NCBI GenBank assembly: GCA_015680685.1
Contig: MNCI01000579.1
Coordinates: forward strand, 625,841 to 689,840
Direction: 5' to 3'
From: Gnetum montanum
Lineage: Eukaryota; Streptophyta; Gnetopsida; Gnetales; Gnetaceae
Length of the DNA: 64,000 nucleotides
The notes below the pieces were generated by a model. The model ran no database searches. It saw only the letters and a program-made list of their open reading frames with translations, and was not told the origin of the DNA. A program made the translations under genes and the position numbers. This document shows positions 1-11,000 of the stretch, piece after piece. Position 1 is the first letter of the stretch. Each line of letters begins with the position of its first letter.

Positions 1-1023
1 CCATCCATCCACCAATTTCTATGGTTTCTCTTGGCTTGGAAATGTACAGTTCCCTTCTAATAAGAACTTTAACGAATCGGTGACTAGGTATTTCTCAAAC
101 TAAGGAAGGACTCAAGGATTGCAAAGGGTGTGACTTCAAGGGAACTTGATGCTTTTGTGTTGGTTATTCTCTTGGGTGCTTAGATGTTTCTTCTTGAGTT
201 TTCTTACTGTTCCGCTGTTACCCAATTATCGGAAGCTGAGACAATAAAAATAAGAATTCTTTGCATGGTGTGGTTCTCACGCATAAAAACACAAAACAGA
301 AAACCAAAAACAAAAAAGGGAAGAAAGTGAGAATTCAAAGCACACCCCTTAGACGCAATAAAATTTGGGCTACAAGCACTGGTTATGGAATCAAAAGTAT
401 TCCCTCTAACTAAGGCCCTTCTCGCTTCCCATTGCCTCCTTTGTTTCATCGGAATGGTGGTGGCTCTTTGAAGATGCATTCTTGTTATCCAAGTGGATGG
501 TTTAGCCAAATGCATTAATGCAAAGCCACTGGAAGTGGTTGGTTTGAGGCTAGAGTTGGAATGAGACTTGCCAAGTCACATTAACCATAAAACACACAGG
601 GGCTATACACCACCTTGTTCTTGAGATTCCATTCCATTCTCTTCTCTCCTCTCCATTATTCTCTCCATTGTTCACCTCATTGTCAGTTGTATCATTGGTG
701 TATCTATTTGGGTTGATGCATTGTTTTCTTTTCGGTAAATTCTTGTGGTTAAGACTTTAACTCTTGTTCCAAAAGACATTCCTAGAACCTACGGACTCTT
801 TGAATGTGGGTCTGTCAGGGCATTAACGACATGCACCTGCTTTGGGGAGGACCCACTGACATTCCTATTTGGTGCATTTGTTAACTTCTTTTCCTTAACT
901 TTTTGCAATTAATTATTATCTTGTTCATTCCCATCTTGACATCCATTTCACTGATGTTTTCAGTTGTCCCTTTTTATCTATCTTTCTTACTCCTTTCCCT
1001 TCTTCATTCTAATGCTACCGGAG
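1..1023 (+). other. Z post-pol spacer and ORF3 leader exon (non-coding)
   Basis: This is the conserved spacer between integrase and ORF3. It aligns by eye with 14560-15923 (A), 36430-37573 (C) and the reverse strand of 24401-25790 (D) and 55778-57240 (F). A marker block at about 325-440 (aattcaaagcacacccctta followed by a 'gctacaagcactggttatgg' stretch) recurs in all of them. No U3-like motif or clear TATA box is visible here, unlike A, D, E and F. The 62 and 77 codon open frames between 903 and 1321 are not conserved and lie across the intron. Confidence 0.7.
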
Positions 1024-1253
1024 GTTCGCGATTAGTCATGGGGGTACGGGGCCCACTTTTTCGATTTTCTCCTAGCCTTGAAATTTTTTGATTTTCTTCC
1101 TAACTCCTATACCTTTGGTAGTCATCAGTAACATCTTCCCAGGACCATATCATCCATACCACAACCTAGCCAATGGACTTACACAGAAGCAAGGTATTAA
1201 TTACATGATGATTCATTTACACTTGCTAATATATGATTGTGTTGTGTGTGCAG
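1024..1253 (+). other. Z predicted leader intron upstream of the lost ORF3
   Basis: By alignment to A, D and F, the donor is the GT at 1024-1025 (ccggag|gttcgc, decayed from GTAAGC). The acceptor is a good pyrimidine-rich gttgtgtgtgcag ending at 1253, immediately followed by ATG. A copy of the PPT-like string AGTCATGGGGGTA lies at about 1034-1046, just after the donor. Confidence 0.5.
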
Positions 1254-1334
1254 ATGGTGATCATGCAAACAAAAGATTGGATCTGGAGTTGGAGCAAAAA
1301 CTTGGAATGGAGCAGTGCTGAAGTAGCTATGTAA
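1254..1334 (+). pseudogene. Z stub of the third ORF (26 codons)
   Basis: ATG follows directly on the predicted splice acceptor, as in A, D and F, but the frame stops after 26 codons. The Trp-rich peptide does not resemble the basic MAPK-type start of the others. From about 1440 the sequence aligns with element C just upstream of the PPT (shared gttgtcatgaataccaa), so most of ORF3 is missing. It may be a residual small peptide or simply what is left after an internal deletion. Confidence 0.4.
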
Positions 1335-1614
1335 GGAGCAAGATCAATGGCACACTTATGGATGGACAATGAAAAGCAAAATTTTGGTGTTGGCAGCAAC
1401 AACACTTCTTTCTATCTCTCTATTTCTCTCAAGCTGCCAACAAAGGCCTGATGTCATTGTAATAAGGTGTTCACCTTTGTTGTCATGAATACCAATTTTT
1501 TCAAGTATTATAATAAGGGTCCATTCACATGTCATCCCATTAGTTCCATTCCCCTCAATAATTCCATACCTTCCTGATATTATTGTAAGGAACTCAAGGA
1601 CGAGTTTTCATTCA

Positions 1615-1626
1615 GTCATGGGAGTA
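1615..1626 (+). promoter_or_regulatory. Z 3' polypurine tract
   Basis: gtcatgggagta directly abuts the LTR start. It is the plus-strand primer site of reverse transcription and matches the PPT of C, D and E (AGTCATGGGGGTA). Confidence 0.75.
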
Positions 1627-1633
1627 TGATGAG

Positions 1634-1716
1634 ATGCGATATGCACAAGCCGCGATATTACCTACGCGATATTGTGGTAGCCGCGATATCACGGCCCACC
1701 ACCAAATCTATAAATA
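1634..1716 (+). promoter_or_regulatory. Z U3 promoter: CGATAT repeats plus TATA
   Basis: Four copies of a (g)cgatat core lie within about 60 bp (near 1636, 1652, 1666 and 1683), each followed by a short spacer, then tataaata at 1709-1716. Element C has a related but decayed set (gatattgg, cgatatt, cgatatc). The repeats are placed like an upstream activating array. No binding factor can be named. Confidence 0.55.
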
Positions 1717-1952
1717 AGAGGTGATACTCCCCTCATTTCCCATCCTGGCTAGAAGTAGCGAAGCTCTGGTAGTTTGATCACTCTAGAGTTAGATTAATTT
1801 CCCATGTGCCCGTAGTAGGAGTCCTAGAGTGAATGGCTCTTTATTCGAGCAACATTGTACCTGAACACAAGTTGTGTACGGCAATAAAGACGAACTTGAT
1901 TGGATAAAATTTGTAGTGCATGGATAGGATTTTATTTATTGCTTTCCTAGAA

Positions 1953-2270
1953 TGCGGTATGAGTATGACTTGTTTACGAGCATCTAAGGATGTGTATGGC
2001 TAGTCAAGGAATCGGCTGCTCGTCGCATGCGGTATGAGTACGACTTGATTATGAGCATTGTGACTACTTGGTAACCTAGTAGCGTATTCCAGGATCTACG
2101 CTTGGTAATCCTAGTGGTAGTCCCAGTGTGTACGGCTAGTCAAGGAATCGGCTGCTCATTGCACTTAGGCTAGTTAGGTTCTCTCACCCTTCACTCCTAG
2201 TATGTGGGGTAAGTACGACTTGGCTACGAGCACCTACGGGTGTGTACGGCTAGTCAAGGAATCGTCTGCT
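1953..2270 (+). repeat. Three imperfect modules inside the Z LTR
   Basis: A module of about 70 bp runs from 'gcggtatgagtacgacttg' to 'ggctagtcaaggaatcggct'. It occurs at 1953-2023, at 2028-2158 (carrying an internal insertion) and at 2202-2270. The copies share gtaygactt, tacgagca and ctagtcaaggaatcg. The other LTRs in the window have only single related stretches here, so this is an expansion specific to Z. Confidence 0.7.
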
Positions 2271-2697
2271 TATCACACTTAGGCTAGTTAAGTGCCTTAG
2301 TACAACCACTTCGAGCATGTGCATTACATGTGGTGATCCCAGTAACGATTAGCATTTGGTAGCCACAGTTGCATTGGTTCAGGGTGTGTATGGTAAGTGG
2401 GAACGGATGCTAACACTAGTTAATATAGACTTAGGTCCTTAGTTATAGTTAGTTAGCTTTCTCAACCCTTCATCCTTTAGCATAGGAGATAAACCTGAAA
2501 AGACCAAAAAAATCATATTCCTCAGACTTACTTAACCATACACCGTGACAACAACAAGTAAGTCTAGGAAGACAATGAATGATTAACCCCAAGTGTTCCA
2601 TGGGACATTTAGGCATTTAGTCTGTGGAGTTCGACCGGATCATGCGTGCTATGCTTATTTCATATGGTTGAGTGTAGGGGTACCTCGCCACTCATCA

Positions 2698-3486
2698 AAA
2701 GGCTTACCTCTACATTATGTATTTATGTATGGGAGGTTTTTAAATGTGTGTTAGTTTAGTAGTAAACAACCTGGGTATAGAAACCCAAGGTTACAAGTTA
2801 GATTCCAAGCAAGCAACTTTAAGTTACGAATTAAAAAAAAAACCATAAAAGGAACTAGACAATGATCGAGATGTAGCCAAGAACCACAATAGAAGTTCCA
2901 AGATAGCAACCAATGCTCGAATAACCAAAGGTGCAATTTGTGAGGCAAGTACAGAAGAAATAATTAAGGACAAGTACCTCCCATTGAATTGAAGGTGAGC
3001 CTCATGAATAATTACCTAGAGACATTTTGAGATAAAATTATCTTGAGAAGTATGCATCCATAGCTCAACTTTTCCTCATTTATAGAGTTTTCTCCACAAG
3101 AGTTGAGAGAGCAACTATAAGTCTTTCCTCTTTGGCTAGCGTTGTCTACCAATAAGGAGTGACACTTTGGCAAAACAATCTTGTTCTACAATAATTGTTA
3201 ACTAGATACCATAGTTAAAATAGAAGATCTCTTCATATTCTATTTAATAGATGCAATTTGCAGAAGCGCTAGGGATCCCTAACACAAGGATTAGAGTTGT
3301 AGAGGTATATGCTCATCTAACTACCAACATCAAAACTAAATGGATGGAAAAGACATATGATGTGAACAACAAGGAATACAACTCCATAACTTGAACTGAA
3401 TAATTATTAACTTTATAACTCAACATTAACCAAGATCTACTTTAAGATCAAAACATATTGTATTAATATAATGACACTTTAACAAT
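2698..3486. other. Unclassified AT-rich sequence
   Basis: This is the DNA into which Z inserted, or the decayed upstream part of X. I see no LTR, no retroelement protein motif and no open frame with recognisable content. The only longer frame (2751-2948, minus) has no homologue elsewhere in the window. Confidence 0.5.
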
Positions 3487-3625
3487 AAGGTGTTAGCCTA
3501 GTGGTAAGACACTTGATTTGGAAGCTTTAGGTGATGGATTTGATTTTGATGGACAATGCTAAGTTACATAGAGTTCTAATTGGACTATATATCTTGGGTT
3601 GTGTCTATGTTTTACTTATTTTATA
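3487..3625 (+). repeat. tRNA-derived SINE-like remnant
   Basis: The string tagcctagtggtaagaca (about 3494-3511) fits a Pol III A box. About 35 bp on, gatggatttgattttgatgg (about 3533-3552) fits a B box in which C-to-T/G-to-A changes have erased GGTTCGANNCC. This spacing is typical of the tRNA-related head of plant SINEs. The tail is not delimitable and no target duplication is seen. A diverged tRNA pseudogene is the alternative. Confidence 0.45.
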
Positions 3626-4069
3626 TTCCAACACCTTCAATCTAATTCTACATTTCAAAATGATCACATCCTTTTTAGCTCACACATGTTTGATCCTTAG
3701 TATATAGTTTCCTACCAACTTTACTTATCTTCTCTTCTTGGAGATTGAGTGCAAGTTTGAGGAGAATCTATCAAGAAAGAAAGTCTTTTATTTCCATGCC
3801 TAATCTAGAAACTTTGCAAAATAGCTTCAACAACATCCTTAAGTGAAATCATAAAGATAATACATTCTCAGAAGGTATAAAAGTTAGCAAACACATTGTT
3901 AGCAATAACAAAAGGAGGTGTAACAAGTACCTTAGCATAGGTAGTCACATTCACTCTAGCAGCAACTTTACCAATAACAAAAATCATAGATGCTAAATCA
4001 AGCACTGGAGAGACTAGTGTAGTAGGCACTAACATTTAGGCATCTTTAGGTAATTTTAGGATATATCAT
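3626..4069. other. Unclassified AT-rich sequence
   Basis: No recognisable gene, LTR or motif. It may be the decayed 5' part of X's ORF3 region, since homology to ORF3 becomes visible from about 4070. Confidence 0.4.
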
Positions 4070-5650
4070 TTTTCCATGACCCATATTTAGGACATCTCCT
4101 AGGCCATTAGTTGGGAATAGTAAGAAATTCCCTTGTCGAGATGAATCCTATGTTTGGAGAGGTTACTATCATATTGCCAAGGGATTATGAGACAAAAATT
4201 TTAGGCAATGCAACATACTTCTAGGTTAAGCTAGAGTTGGTGATGGTGCAACCATCATGCTCTTACCACATTGTGGGTAATAGGTGATTGTTAAGATACT
4301 TATTGATCATGTCATTAAGGCCTTGAACATTCCTATGATATCTATCTTCAACTTTGGTGCTGAACAAGACATTTAGGAATTTTAGAAAGCATGACCATGA
4401 CTCAACATAAGGATATTTTGGTAAGATTACTTGAAATAGAGAAAATAGTGGAAATACTATTTAACATTTCAAATAATTTTATGGCCCTACAATCTAACTT
4501 TATCTTAATGAAGAGAAAGTTGGTACTATTTAAGGTGTTACTATAATAAGTGGGGTTGGATGTTCAAAGAATGCAAGATGAAATAGCTTGACACTATGCT
4601 TAGCTAAATGATCTGGTATAGTTTGTGGCTTTAGAGATGCTTGGCTAGTTTTTCACAAATGAAATTACATCTTATGACTAAGTAGAAGAAGATGAAATGG
4701 GAAAAAGAATAAGTAACATGGAATCCATCACAAGCCAAAGCTGAATTGGATTCCCTTAAAAATTCCATTGCCACATTTCATGAAGAAAATAAGGATATTA
4801 TGGTAGAGAATTAGATGCTGGAGAGCCTAAAGAAAGAAAATAAACTACTTAAAAATAATGTTCAACACATCTATGAATAGATGATGAAGGTCAACTTAGA
4901 GTTGTTAAGGTTGACCAATGAAAACAGGAACATGTTTGTGTAGGAAGTCAAGGAAATTTAGTAGTAAACTACATTAGAAATAATCATATGGAAAAATAAA
5001 GAAAAGAAACATGAGATGATTAATAAACATCACACAGATCTAGTAGGATTGCAAAAAGAGATTAATGAAAAGGAGATTGCAATAGTTAAGAACAAAGTTA
5101 ATACTACTTTTTAACAACCTATCGTAGTTGCATGGACAGACATGCTAGATGCTATCAATGTAATTGATTAAGCAAAGCTAAAAATGAAGGAGCTAAAAGT
5201 CAAAGACATGACTCATGATCTTGAATTGACCAACCTTTGAGACTCCGATTTGGCCATAATCACAACTAGTAGATCAACAACACAAATAGAAAAATAACTT
5301 ATAGTCATGTTTACTCTCTTTGAATGTGAGTCCTAACTTCATGACCAGGACAAATAGAAGTCATGAGTTGCCAATATGGAACTTAAGGTTATAAGAGCTA
5401 AGTTTATAGATCAAAGGGATGTGGTTAAGAACCTTACATGAAGGATGATTGACTACTAGTAGCAAAAGGACTAGGTGATGCTCAAATTAAACAACATTAC
5501 ATTTGTTTCTTGGCTTATCCAATGTCTAATGATGTGTTCCTATAGTTGTTATGTCTATGAATGATCTCAATACTAAAGAATTAACCAAGCTTGGATTGTA
5601 GAGGATCTACAAATTAATGGAAAGAAATACTGATTGATGCTTTTCCTATT
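4070..5650 (+). pseudogene. X third ORF (ORF3), degenerate, coiled-coil part
   Basis: It aligns with ORF3 of D, E and F. The stretch at about 4290-4560 (aagacatttaggaattt ... aatagtggaaatactattt ... atgaagagaaagttgg) corresponds to the block of D at 22490-22620 that reads as heptad-rich LLENVTTAQLELL. Lys/Glu/Leu-rich translation continues to about 5640 (repeated K/E/N with hydrophobics), as expected of a long coiled coil. Many in-frame TAG/TAA codons, mostly one transition from CAG/CAA, show decay. Function unknown; no envelope-like signal peptide or membrane segment is seen. Confidence 0.6.
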
Positions 5651-5952
5651 TTGCATCAAAGGGAGGAAGTCAATAGAGTAGTAGAGACTTGAAGAATTAT
5701 CACCACTAACCTAAAGACCAGTTGTTGATGGATTTTAAGGAAAATTTTAAAGCTCTATTTTGAAATCTATATAGTTTTTTGTCATTTTTTTGTAATTTAT
5801 TCAATTCAATAAATTTTATAATAAATTTTGTAATGCGGCACTTAAAGTTTTTGTAATGTCAAGTTAGTTTGTAGTTGATGTGAGTTAATGTCACTTCCAT
5901 AATTATGTAACAAATTTTGTTCCATTTTGCATGACTCAAGGATTTTTAGTAA

Positions 5953-5964
5953 GTCATGGAGGTA
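5953..5964 (+). promoter_or_regulatory. X 3' polypurine tract
   Basis: gtcatggaggta, one substitution from the family PPT, immediately before the LTR start. Confidence 0.6.
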
Positions 5965-6549
5965 TAATGAAAAATAAAAGTGCATTCACTATTAGCTAGA
6001 ACATTATAAATATGATGTTGGAGCCCTTACTACAAATTCAAATATGCAACAACTTAGTTTGAGTAAATGCCTATAAATATAGGTCACCTACCATATTTAT
6101 GACACCATTTGATAATAATTATAGAATAGCTCTTGTAGTTTGATTCTACAGCCTAGAAATAATTAGCAAGTGCTCACAACATGAATTCAAGTTAGTTGTG
6201 TGACATTTTATTCAAGTGGAATATACTTATATACATTTCATAATTGGTAATAAGATTGAGATTGATTTGTTTCCGTTGCAATACCTTAACTAGAATAGAT
6301 TTACTATTTTACGTATTTTATCTTTCATTATACTTTATCTTAATGATTTAAATTTTTGATGTGTTATAAATATTTGATAGAATAAGTATAATCTAATATT
6401 AAGTGTAAACATGTATTTGCTTTGTAATCCCAAAAAAAAAATTACTTAATTAGCCTAGTAGCATAAAACTTGGTAATCTTAGCACTGGGTACATGAATAT
6501 AGGATATGATGGTAGGTTACAAAATAAAAACTCATTCTTATAGGATGAA
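5965..6549 (+). repeat. X 3' LTR, truncated by LTR Y
   Basis: Begins TAATGAAA (from TGATGAG). It contains tataaata (about 6008), the sequence 'tggtaatcttagcactggg' typical of the U5 half, and stops in the segment that in other LTRs reads 'gtgggaatggatgctt'. The terminal ACTCATCA part is missing; Y begins at 6550. Confidence 0.65.
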
Positions 6550-7047
6550 TGATGAAGCATCTTCCTTAGGGTACATTAATGGAATGCTGTTGACACAATC
6601 CCATCGACATGGTTGCATCGATTCATGGTTTGATGCATTGATGTGACCCTATCGATGCAGTATCTATCTTTGCCTATAAATACATGCTCACAAGCCATAT
6701 TTATGGCAATCCATTGTTAGTATCCTAGTGAAGCTCTTGCATTTTGTTCATTTGATAGTTAGAATATTTTCTAAGTGCCTGTAGTAGGAGTGAGAAGTGT
6801 ACAGATATTTATTAGAACACTAATGTACTTGAGCACCTTAGTGTGATTGGCAATAAAGATGAGCTTTCTTCACAAAACTTGTAGCATTCAGAATTAGCTT
6901 AATGTTTACTTAATGCATTTATTATTTGATGGATTTACTTGAATGCATCAAATTAATTAATTAATCAGAAATTAATTTATACACATAGGTACAATCATTT
7001 TGAGGATACGTTAACTTTTGATAATCCCACTAGAACTTAATGCTTAG
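6550..7047 (+). repeat. LTR Y, partial, inserted in X's LTR and cut by A
   Basis: Begins TGATGAAG. It has a GATGCATTGATG/ATCGATGCA motif cluster (about 6595-6660), tataaata at about 6677 and the aataaagatgagctttc polyadenylation block at about 6860. It ends at aatgcttag (7047), exactly where other LTRs read 'aatgcttggtaa'. The 3' half is not found in the window, so it was lost with A's 3' end. Confidence 0.7.
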
Positions 7048-7894
7048 TAATGAGTTGTGGTTGGCTACGTCAACTAGGCCCCGTCGACTTAGGGTCTACT
7101 TTTGCCTATAAATATGAGCTCATAATCTACATTTATGACATGTCTTATCATAGTAGTATAGAGCTCTTGTAGTTTTCCCATTTGAGAGTTAGAATATTTT
7201 ACTGAGTGCCTGCAATAGGAGTCATTGAGTGTACGGATCTTTATTTGAGTATTGTTGTACTTAAGCATGACAATGTGTGCAACAATAAAGATGAGCTTTC
7301 TGATAAACCTTGTATCATTTTGGATAGATTAAATGTTTCATTTATGCATTTGATGTTTTCAATTAGTTATTTAATATTTTCTAGTAAGTAAGCTAATTAA
7401 GATAATTAAGCGAGATACGCTAGATAGATTAAATACATTAGTACAAGTGCTTCAAGCATAACATGTCTTTGCTTGGTAATCCCAACATCATTACTGCTTG
7501 GTGCACCTAGTAGTGTAGCGCTTAGTAATCTAGTAGTGGATACATGGGTTCAGGATGTGTGTAGAAAGTGGGAATGGATGTTTATTTTAGGATTAGTTAG
7601 AGACTAGTTAGTTAGTTAATTTAAATTAGCCATTAAATTACTCTATCTCTCTCTCTTCAAGCACCCAAAAACATAAAACATAAAATGATAAAAATGATAT
7701 GCCTTGATTACTCTTAACCATACCATTATGCTTCACACGTGTAATTGGAAATATAGTGAATGATCTTAGGGAAAAATTCACTTCCTAGAAGACTAGTGTA
7801 CTAGAAATTATAAAGTCCACAAAATTTGACTGGATCGTGTGTGAACACTTTGTGATTTGTATGGTTGGGCATAGGGGTACCTCGTCACTCATCA
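7048..7894 (+). repeat. A 5' LTR
   Basis: Starts TAATGAGT (one change from TGATGAGT), ends CACTCATCA and is followed directly by the PBS. U3 carries 'aggccccgtcgac' motifs at about 7075-7090, tataaata at about 7107 and the caataaagatgagctttc block at about 7282. 847 bp. Terminal U5 sequence 'tatggttgggcataggggta' at 7859-7879. Confidence 0.9.
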
Positions 7895-7912
7895 CTGGCA
7901 CCTTTGCTGGGA
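7895..7912 (+). promoter_or_regulatory. A primer-binding site, tRNA-Asp type
   Basis: ctggcacctttgctggga follows the LTR end. Established knowledge: the 3' end of plant tRNA-Asp(GUC) predicts TGGCGCCGTTGCCGGGGA, the PBS usual for Athila-type elements. The mismatches here are mainly C-to-T/G-to-A. Confidence 0.8.
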
Positions 7913-8046
7913 ACTTTGTTTACTGAAACATGTGCTATATAGGATTAGTGAATATTATTTATATCATTAGATGAACTCAAGGTTAACATCACTCTTACAC
8001 AACATATAGCTACTAAGCACACTGATAATTTTATTTGTTTTGAAAA

Positions 8047-10590
8047 ATGTCTTCTTCTTCTCATAGACATGAAGATGTCAAATCATTGGTCCCATAGGAG
8101 TGCAAAGTGGTATATACTCATCCAGATGAGTATGTACCAAACTCCATCTTCATCCTACATTAGGATGAATAGCTGTGATGGTGTGATATGGAGGGCACCA
8201 TTGTCTTGCCCTCTCGATCGATTTGTGCCTAGGATGCTATTTCAAAATCTTAAGAAGTTGGGCATTCTAGATCTTCATGAGGCATATGTTGTGAATGGTT
8301 ATGACACTTAGGACTACCATCTGACTAAAACACAATGCAAGCAAGATCGACATCAGGAGAAGCACCATGAGGCTATGAAGGGAAAACATTTTACTAATCC
8401 CTTATTCCTACTAGATCAACATGATAATTAGGATCCTCCCTTTGAATATTGTCAACATGAAGATTTTTCAGCCCTTTTTATTGGTAATGTGGATGTGGCC
8501 CTACACCTACAATCCACTATTCATAAACCAAGTTTAGGAAAAAGTGATAGTCAAGGTAGGGACTCGAGTAAACATTTCAATGGTAGGGGATCTAAGGATG
8601 GAGGTTGTAATGAGCAAAAAAGTGATGGTGGTGGTCGACACTAAGGTGGTGGTGGTGATCCACCTTCATCTCCATCCTCTTCATCTAATTTTGAACATTC
8701 CTCTTCATTTTCCAGTTCTCATAGAAGCTTCCATTGAAATAATAGTGATGAAGGTGATCAATGAGACAACAATGACTATCAAGGACATCAAGAATGTAGA
8801 GGTGGCAGGAACTATCATCAACATTATCAATGCAATGATGATGATGAATCTCTATTGGTGACTCAAAGCATGCTCAACATTGTAGACTTAGTAAAGATCC
8901 CAACTAGGCAAGTGAAAGATAGTAGGATCAAGTGCTTAGACATGAATAATATCCCAAGATTTGAGGGGGAAAAAAATCTAATTCCAAACACATCTACAAG
9001 CTTTCCAAGATGCCTGTGCCTTATAGAACATTGAAAATGATTGGTAGAAACTCAAGCTCTTCCCTAGGACACTCATCAATCAGTCCTTGGAATTGAAACG
9101 CATTCACCAATGGAGTACTATGTTAGAACTATTTAATGATAAATATAAGACATACTCCAAAGTGTCCAACCTAAAAAGGAAAATCCAAAGCTAGAAACAA
9201 GGAATACATGAACCCTTGGATGCCTCCATGGGAAGATATTATTCTCTCTTACACTAATGCCCTGGCCATGGAGATTCTCAGAGGGAGCAACTCTACCACA
9301 TCATAGATGCGCTCAGAGCTAAAACTAGAAGAACTCTTGGGGTTTATGCCCAAGCGAGACTATCTAAATTAGGAGCTCATTAGATCCAAAGGTTGATTGA
9401 GTAGGTTACAAAAGAAGAAGGTGAGTTGTAAAAAATGGAAAGTGTGGAAAAATATAATAGGGACCCTTCTAGTTGGAAATGGGAGGTTCAATTTTGTGAT
9501 GAGGAGGAGTCACCACTCGATGAAGTGGTGAATAGGAAAACCTTACCTATTTAAAAATTTATTTCTAACATTTTAGAAAAGGTTGATAAGTTATGGAACA
9601 CTCTAGATGAAAATTTTCAAACTACTATGAAGATTACTGAAGCATCCAAAGAATAGAATAGTGATCATGAATGTAAGAGACAAAAAAAAGTTGAACAAGC
9701 CTACCAGAGAGGTATGGGCAAAGCTACTACCATTAAGGAAGTTGTGGAGACATGCTTCAAAGATGATCCTAATTGTGACATTTTTCAATATGAACATCCA
9801 AAGGGGTGTTGCCTTGTGATGTCACACTTACAAGAGTCTGGGGTGTATGCATTGAATCCTCGACTAGCACGTAGGCAAGCACCCAGATGATTGCCTTATC
9901 CTCAAGGTAATCCAAGGAAGTTCCACCAATAACAACAAGCTTACTACCTAAGTGGAGCTCCACCATAACCATATGAACAATACCAATAGTAACACCAACC
10001 ATAATCATGGGGAATGCTACTGCCAAGGTAGTAGTATCCTTACAAGAAACTAGATCCATACGGGTACTATGTTCAGTGAGTTGTTTCTCCAAGAAGTTCT
10101 ACAAGCCATACCTCATTTTAGAATTACTATTATCCTCCAGAGTACCATCAAATACTTTCACCATCTACTTGAGGGGAGAACCCATATCCATACCACCTGT
10201 CACATCCATTTGCACACATCCCTTTACCCTCAAACTAGTTACCTTCTACTTTGTCCATGTAGGATGAGATTCCTCCACAGTCGTAGCAAAAAAATGCTAT
10301 AAGGGTTGTACATTCACAAATAGCTTTCCAGCCAAGTGGTTTGGACAATTGATTTAGAAAATGACTCTTTTTCCAATCCAACAGTCCTCTCCAACCCTCA
10401 GAACCTAGTACAGTTGATCACCTTACATCTCTAGTACCCTCATCCTCTACATCAAATACCTTCAAGTGCCCTTCAAACCAAATGTCACCTTGGATCTACA
10501 CTATCATGCTAACTCATGTTGTTTCCAATTAGATCAAGGCTAGCAAAATTCCTACAAAAGGATCTAACCTAGGAAGTCTACTCATTTACC
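8047..10590 (+). pseudogene. gag: A gag (capsid-like polyprotein), broken
   Basis: The start is the ATG at 8047 in the context MSSSSHRHEDV, conserved in C (19042), D (31163, minus) and F (63650, minus). An N-terminal block with 'VVYTHPDEY' and 'ILH-DE' (8047-8330) is followed by a Ser/His-rich linker with runs of S and H (8540-8860). The retrotransposon gag core spans about 8930-9480 (LKLFPRTLI, MLELFNDKY, EPLDAS, CPGHGDS, LYHIIDAL, RRTLGVYAQARLSKLGAH). A Gln/Pro/Tyr-rich tail lies at 9790-10590. No CCHC zinc knuckle is evident. Several in-frame stops, mostly TAG, and frame changes. The 105 to 107 codon frames inside it are in wrong phases. Confidence 0.85.
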
Positions 10591-11000
10591 TATAGATCGC
10601 TAGACATAAGCGATGAAAGGCTCTTCTTGATTCTAGTTTCAGTGTCAATCTCATCTCCCCTGACATGTACAAGGCCTAGAACCTACCACATCTCAAGAAG
10701 AGAAACATTTTTTTAGAATTAAGAAATCAAACAATCACTATTTCCTTTAGATTAGTGGAGGACATTGTGACCATAGTAAGTGGATGATCCTATCTTGCTA
10801 ATTTTCTAGTGATTAGGGTTGAAAACTATAAAGGTGACTTTACCATAATTATGGGAAGGGCTTGGTTAAGCCTAATAGATGCACCTATGGGCATAAGGGA
10901 CCTCTTCTTGGAAATCTTCAAGGGAAATGCGTTTGGAAAGTTATAGAAGAAGCATATTCCATGCATCACATATAGCAATAATGGGTACAATTACATGAAA
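10591..11000 (+). pseudogene. A aspartic protease domain
   Basis: Reads ALLDSSFSVNLISPDMYKA (about 10617-10675), the retroelement protease site in which the usual D-S/T-G-A triad has become D-S-S-F. It is followed by 'NLPHLKKRNIFLELRNQTITIS' in short blocks and VEDIVTIVSG. This would cleave the Gag-Pol polyprotein; with the glycine lost it should be inactive. F has the same domain (DFGSRVNLIS, about 61040-61065 minus). D and C have deleted it. Confidence 0.75.

Larger units (their letters stand above)
1..2697 (+). mobile_element. Element Z: 3' part of an Athila-like Ty3/gypsy retrotransposon
   Basis: The window opens inside a plus-strand element. Positions 1-1626 match the post-integrase 3' region of elements A and C, for example the CCATCCACC block at the very start and the block around 330-450. 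1627-2697 is its 3' LTR. No PBS follows 2697, so this is the 3' LTR and not a 5' LTR. gag and pol lie before the window. Its U3 (CGATAT repeats) and its loss of ORF3 group it with element C. The target duplication would start at 2698 (aaaag), but the left copy is outside the window. Confidence 0.85.
1627..2697 (+). repeat. Z 3' LTR
   Basis: It begins TGATGAGA and ends ACTCATCA. The 3' quarter (first tract 'gttcgaccggatcatgcg', then 'tatggttgagtgtaggggta') is the U5 end shared by all family LTRs. TATA box tataaata at 1709-1716; polyadenylation signal aataaa at about 1882 in the conserved context caataaagacgaact. At 1071 bp it is longer than the other LTRs because of the repeated modules at 1953-2270. 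Confidence 0.9.
4070..6549 (+). mobile_element. Element X: ORF3, PPT and start of 3' LTR of an old family member
   Basis: Plus-strand remnant with a degenerate ORF3 (about 4070-5650), a decayed PPT at 5953-5964 and the beginning of a 3' LTR from 5965. The LTR is cut at about 6549 by LTR Y. Everything upstream (gag, pol, 5' LTR) is absent or unrecognisable. It is the most decayed ORF3 copy and therefore probably among the oldest insertions. Confidence 0.7.

Noticed and set aside
1953-2270. CRISPR-like spaced repeats
   Set aside because: Three imperfect, unequal modules inside an LTR of a plant element; no uniform spacers.
7895-7912. tRNA-like match at the PBS as a tRNA gene
   Set aside because: Only the 18-base primer-binding complement is present; no cloverleaf.
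8544-8861. 105-codon Val/Met/Ile-rich frame
   Set aside because: Shifted reading of gag's Ser/His/Gly-rich linker; equivalent shadows occur in D (30386-30667) and F (62845-63153).
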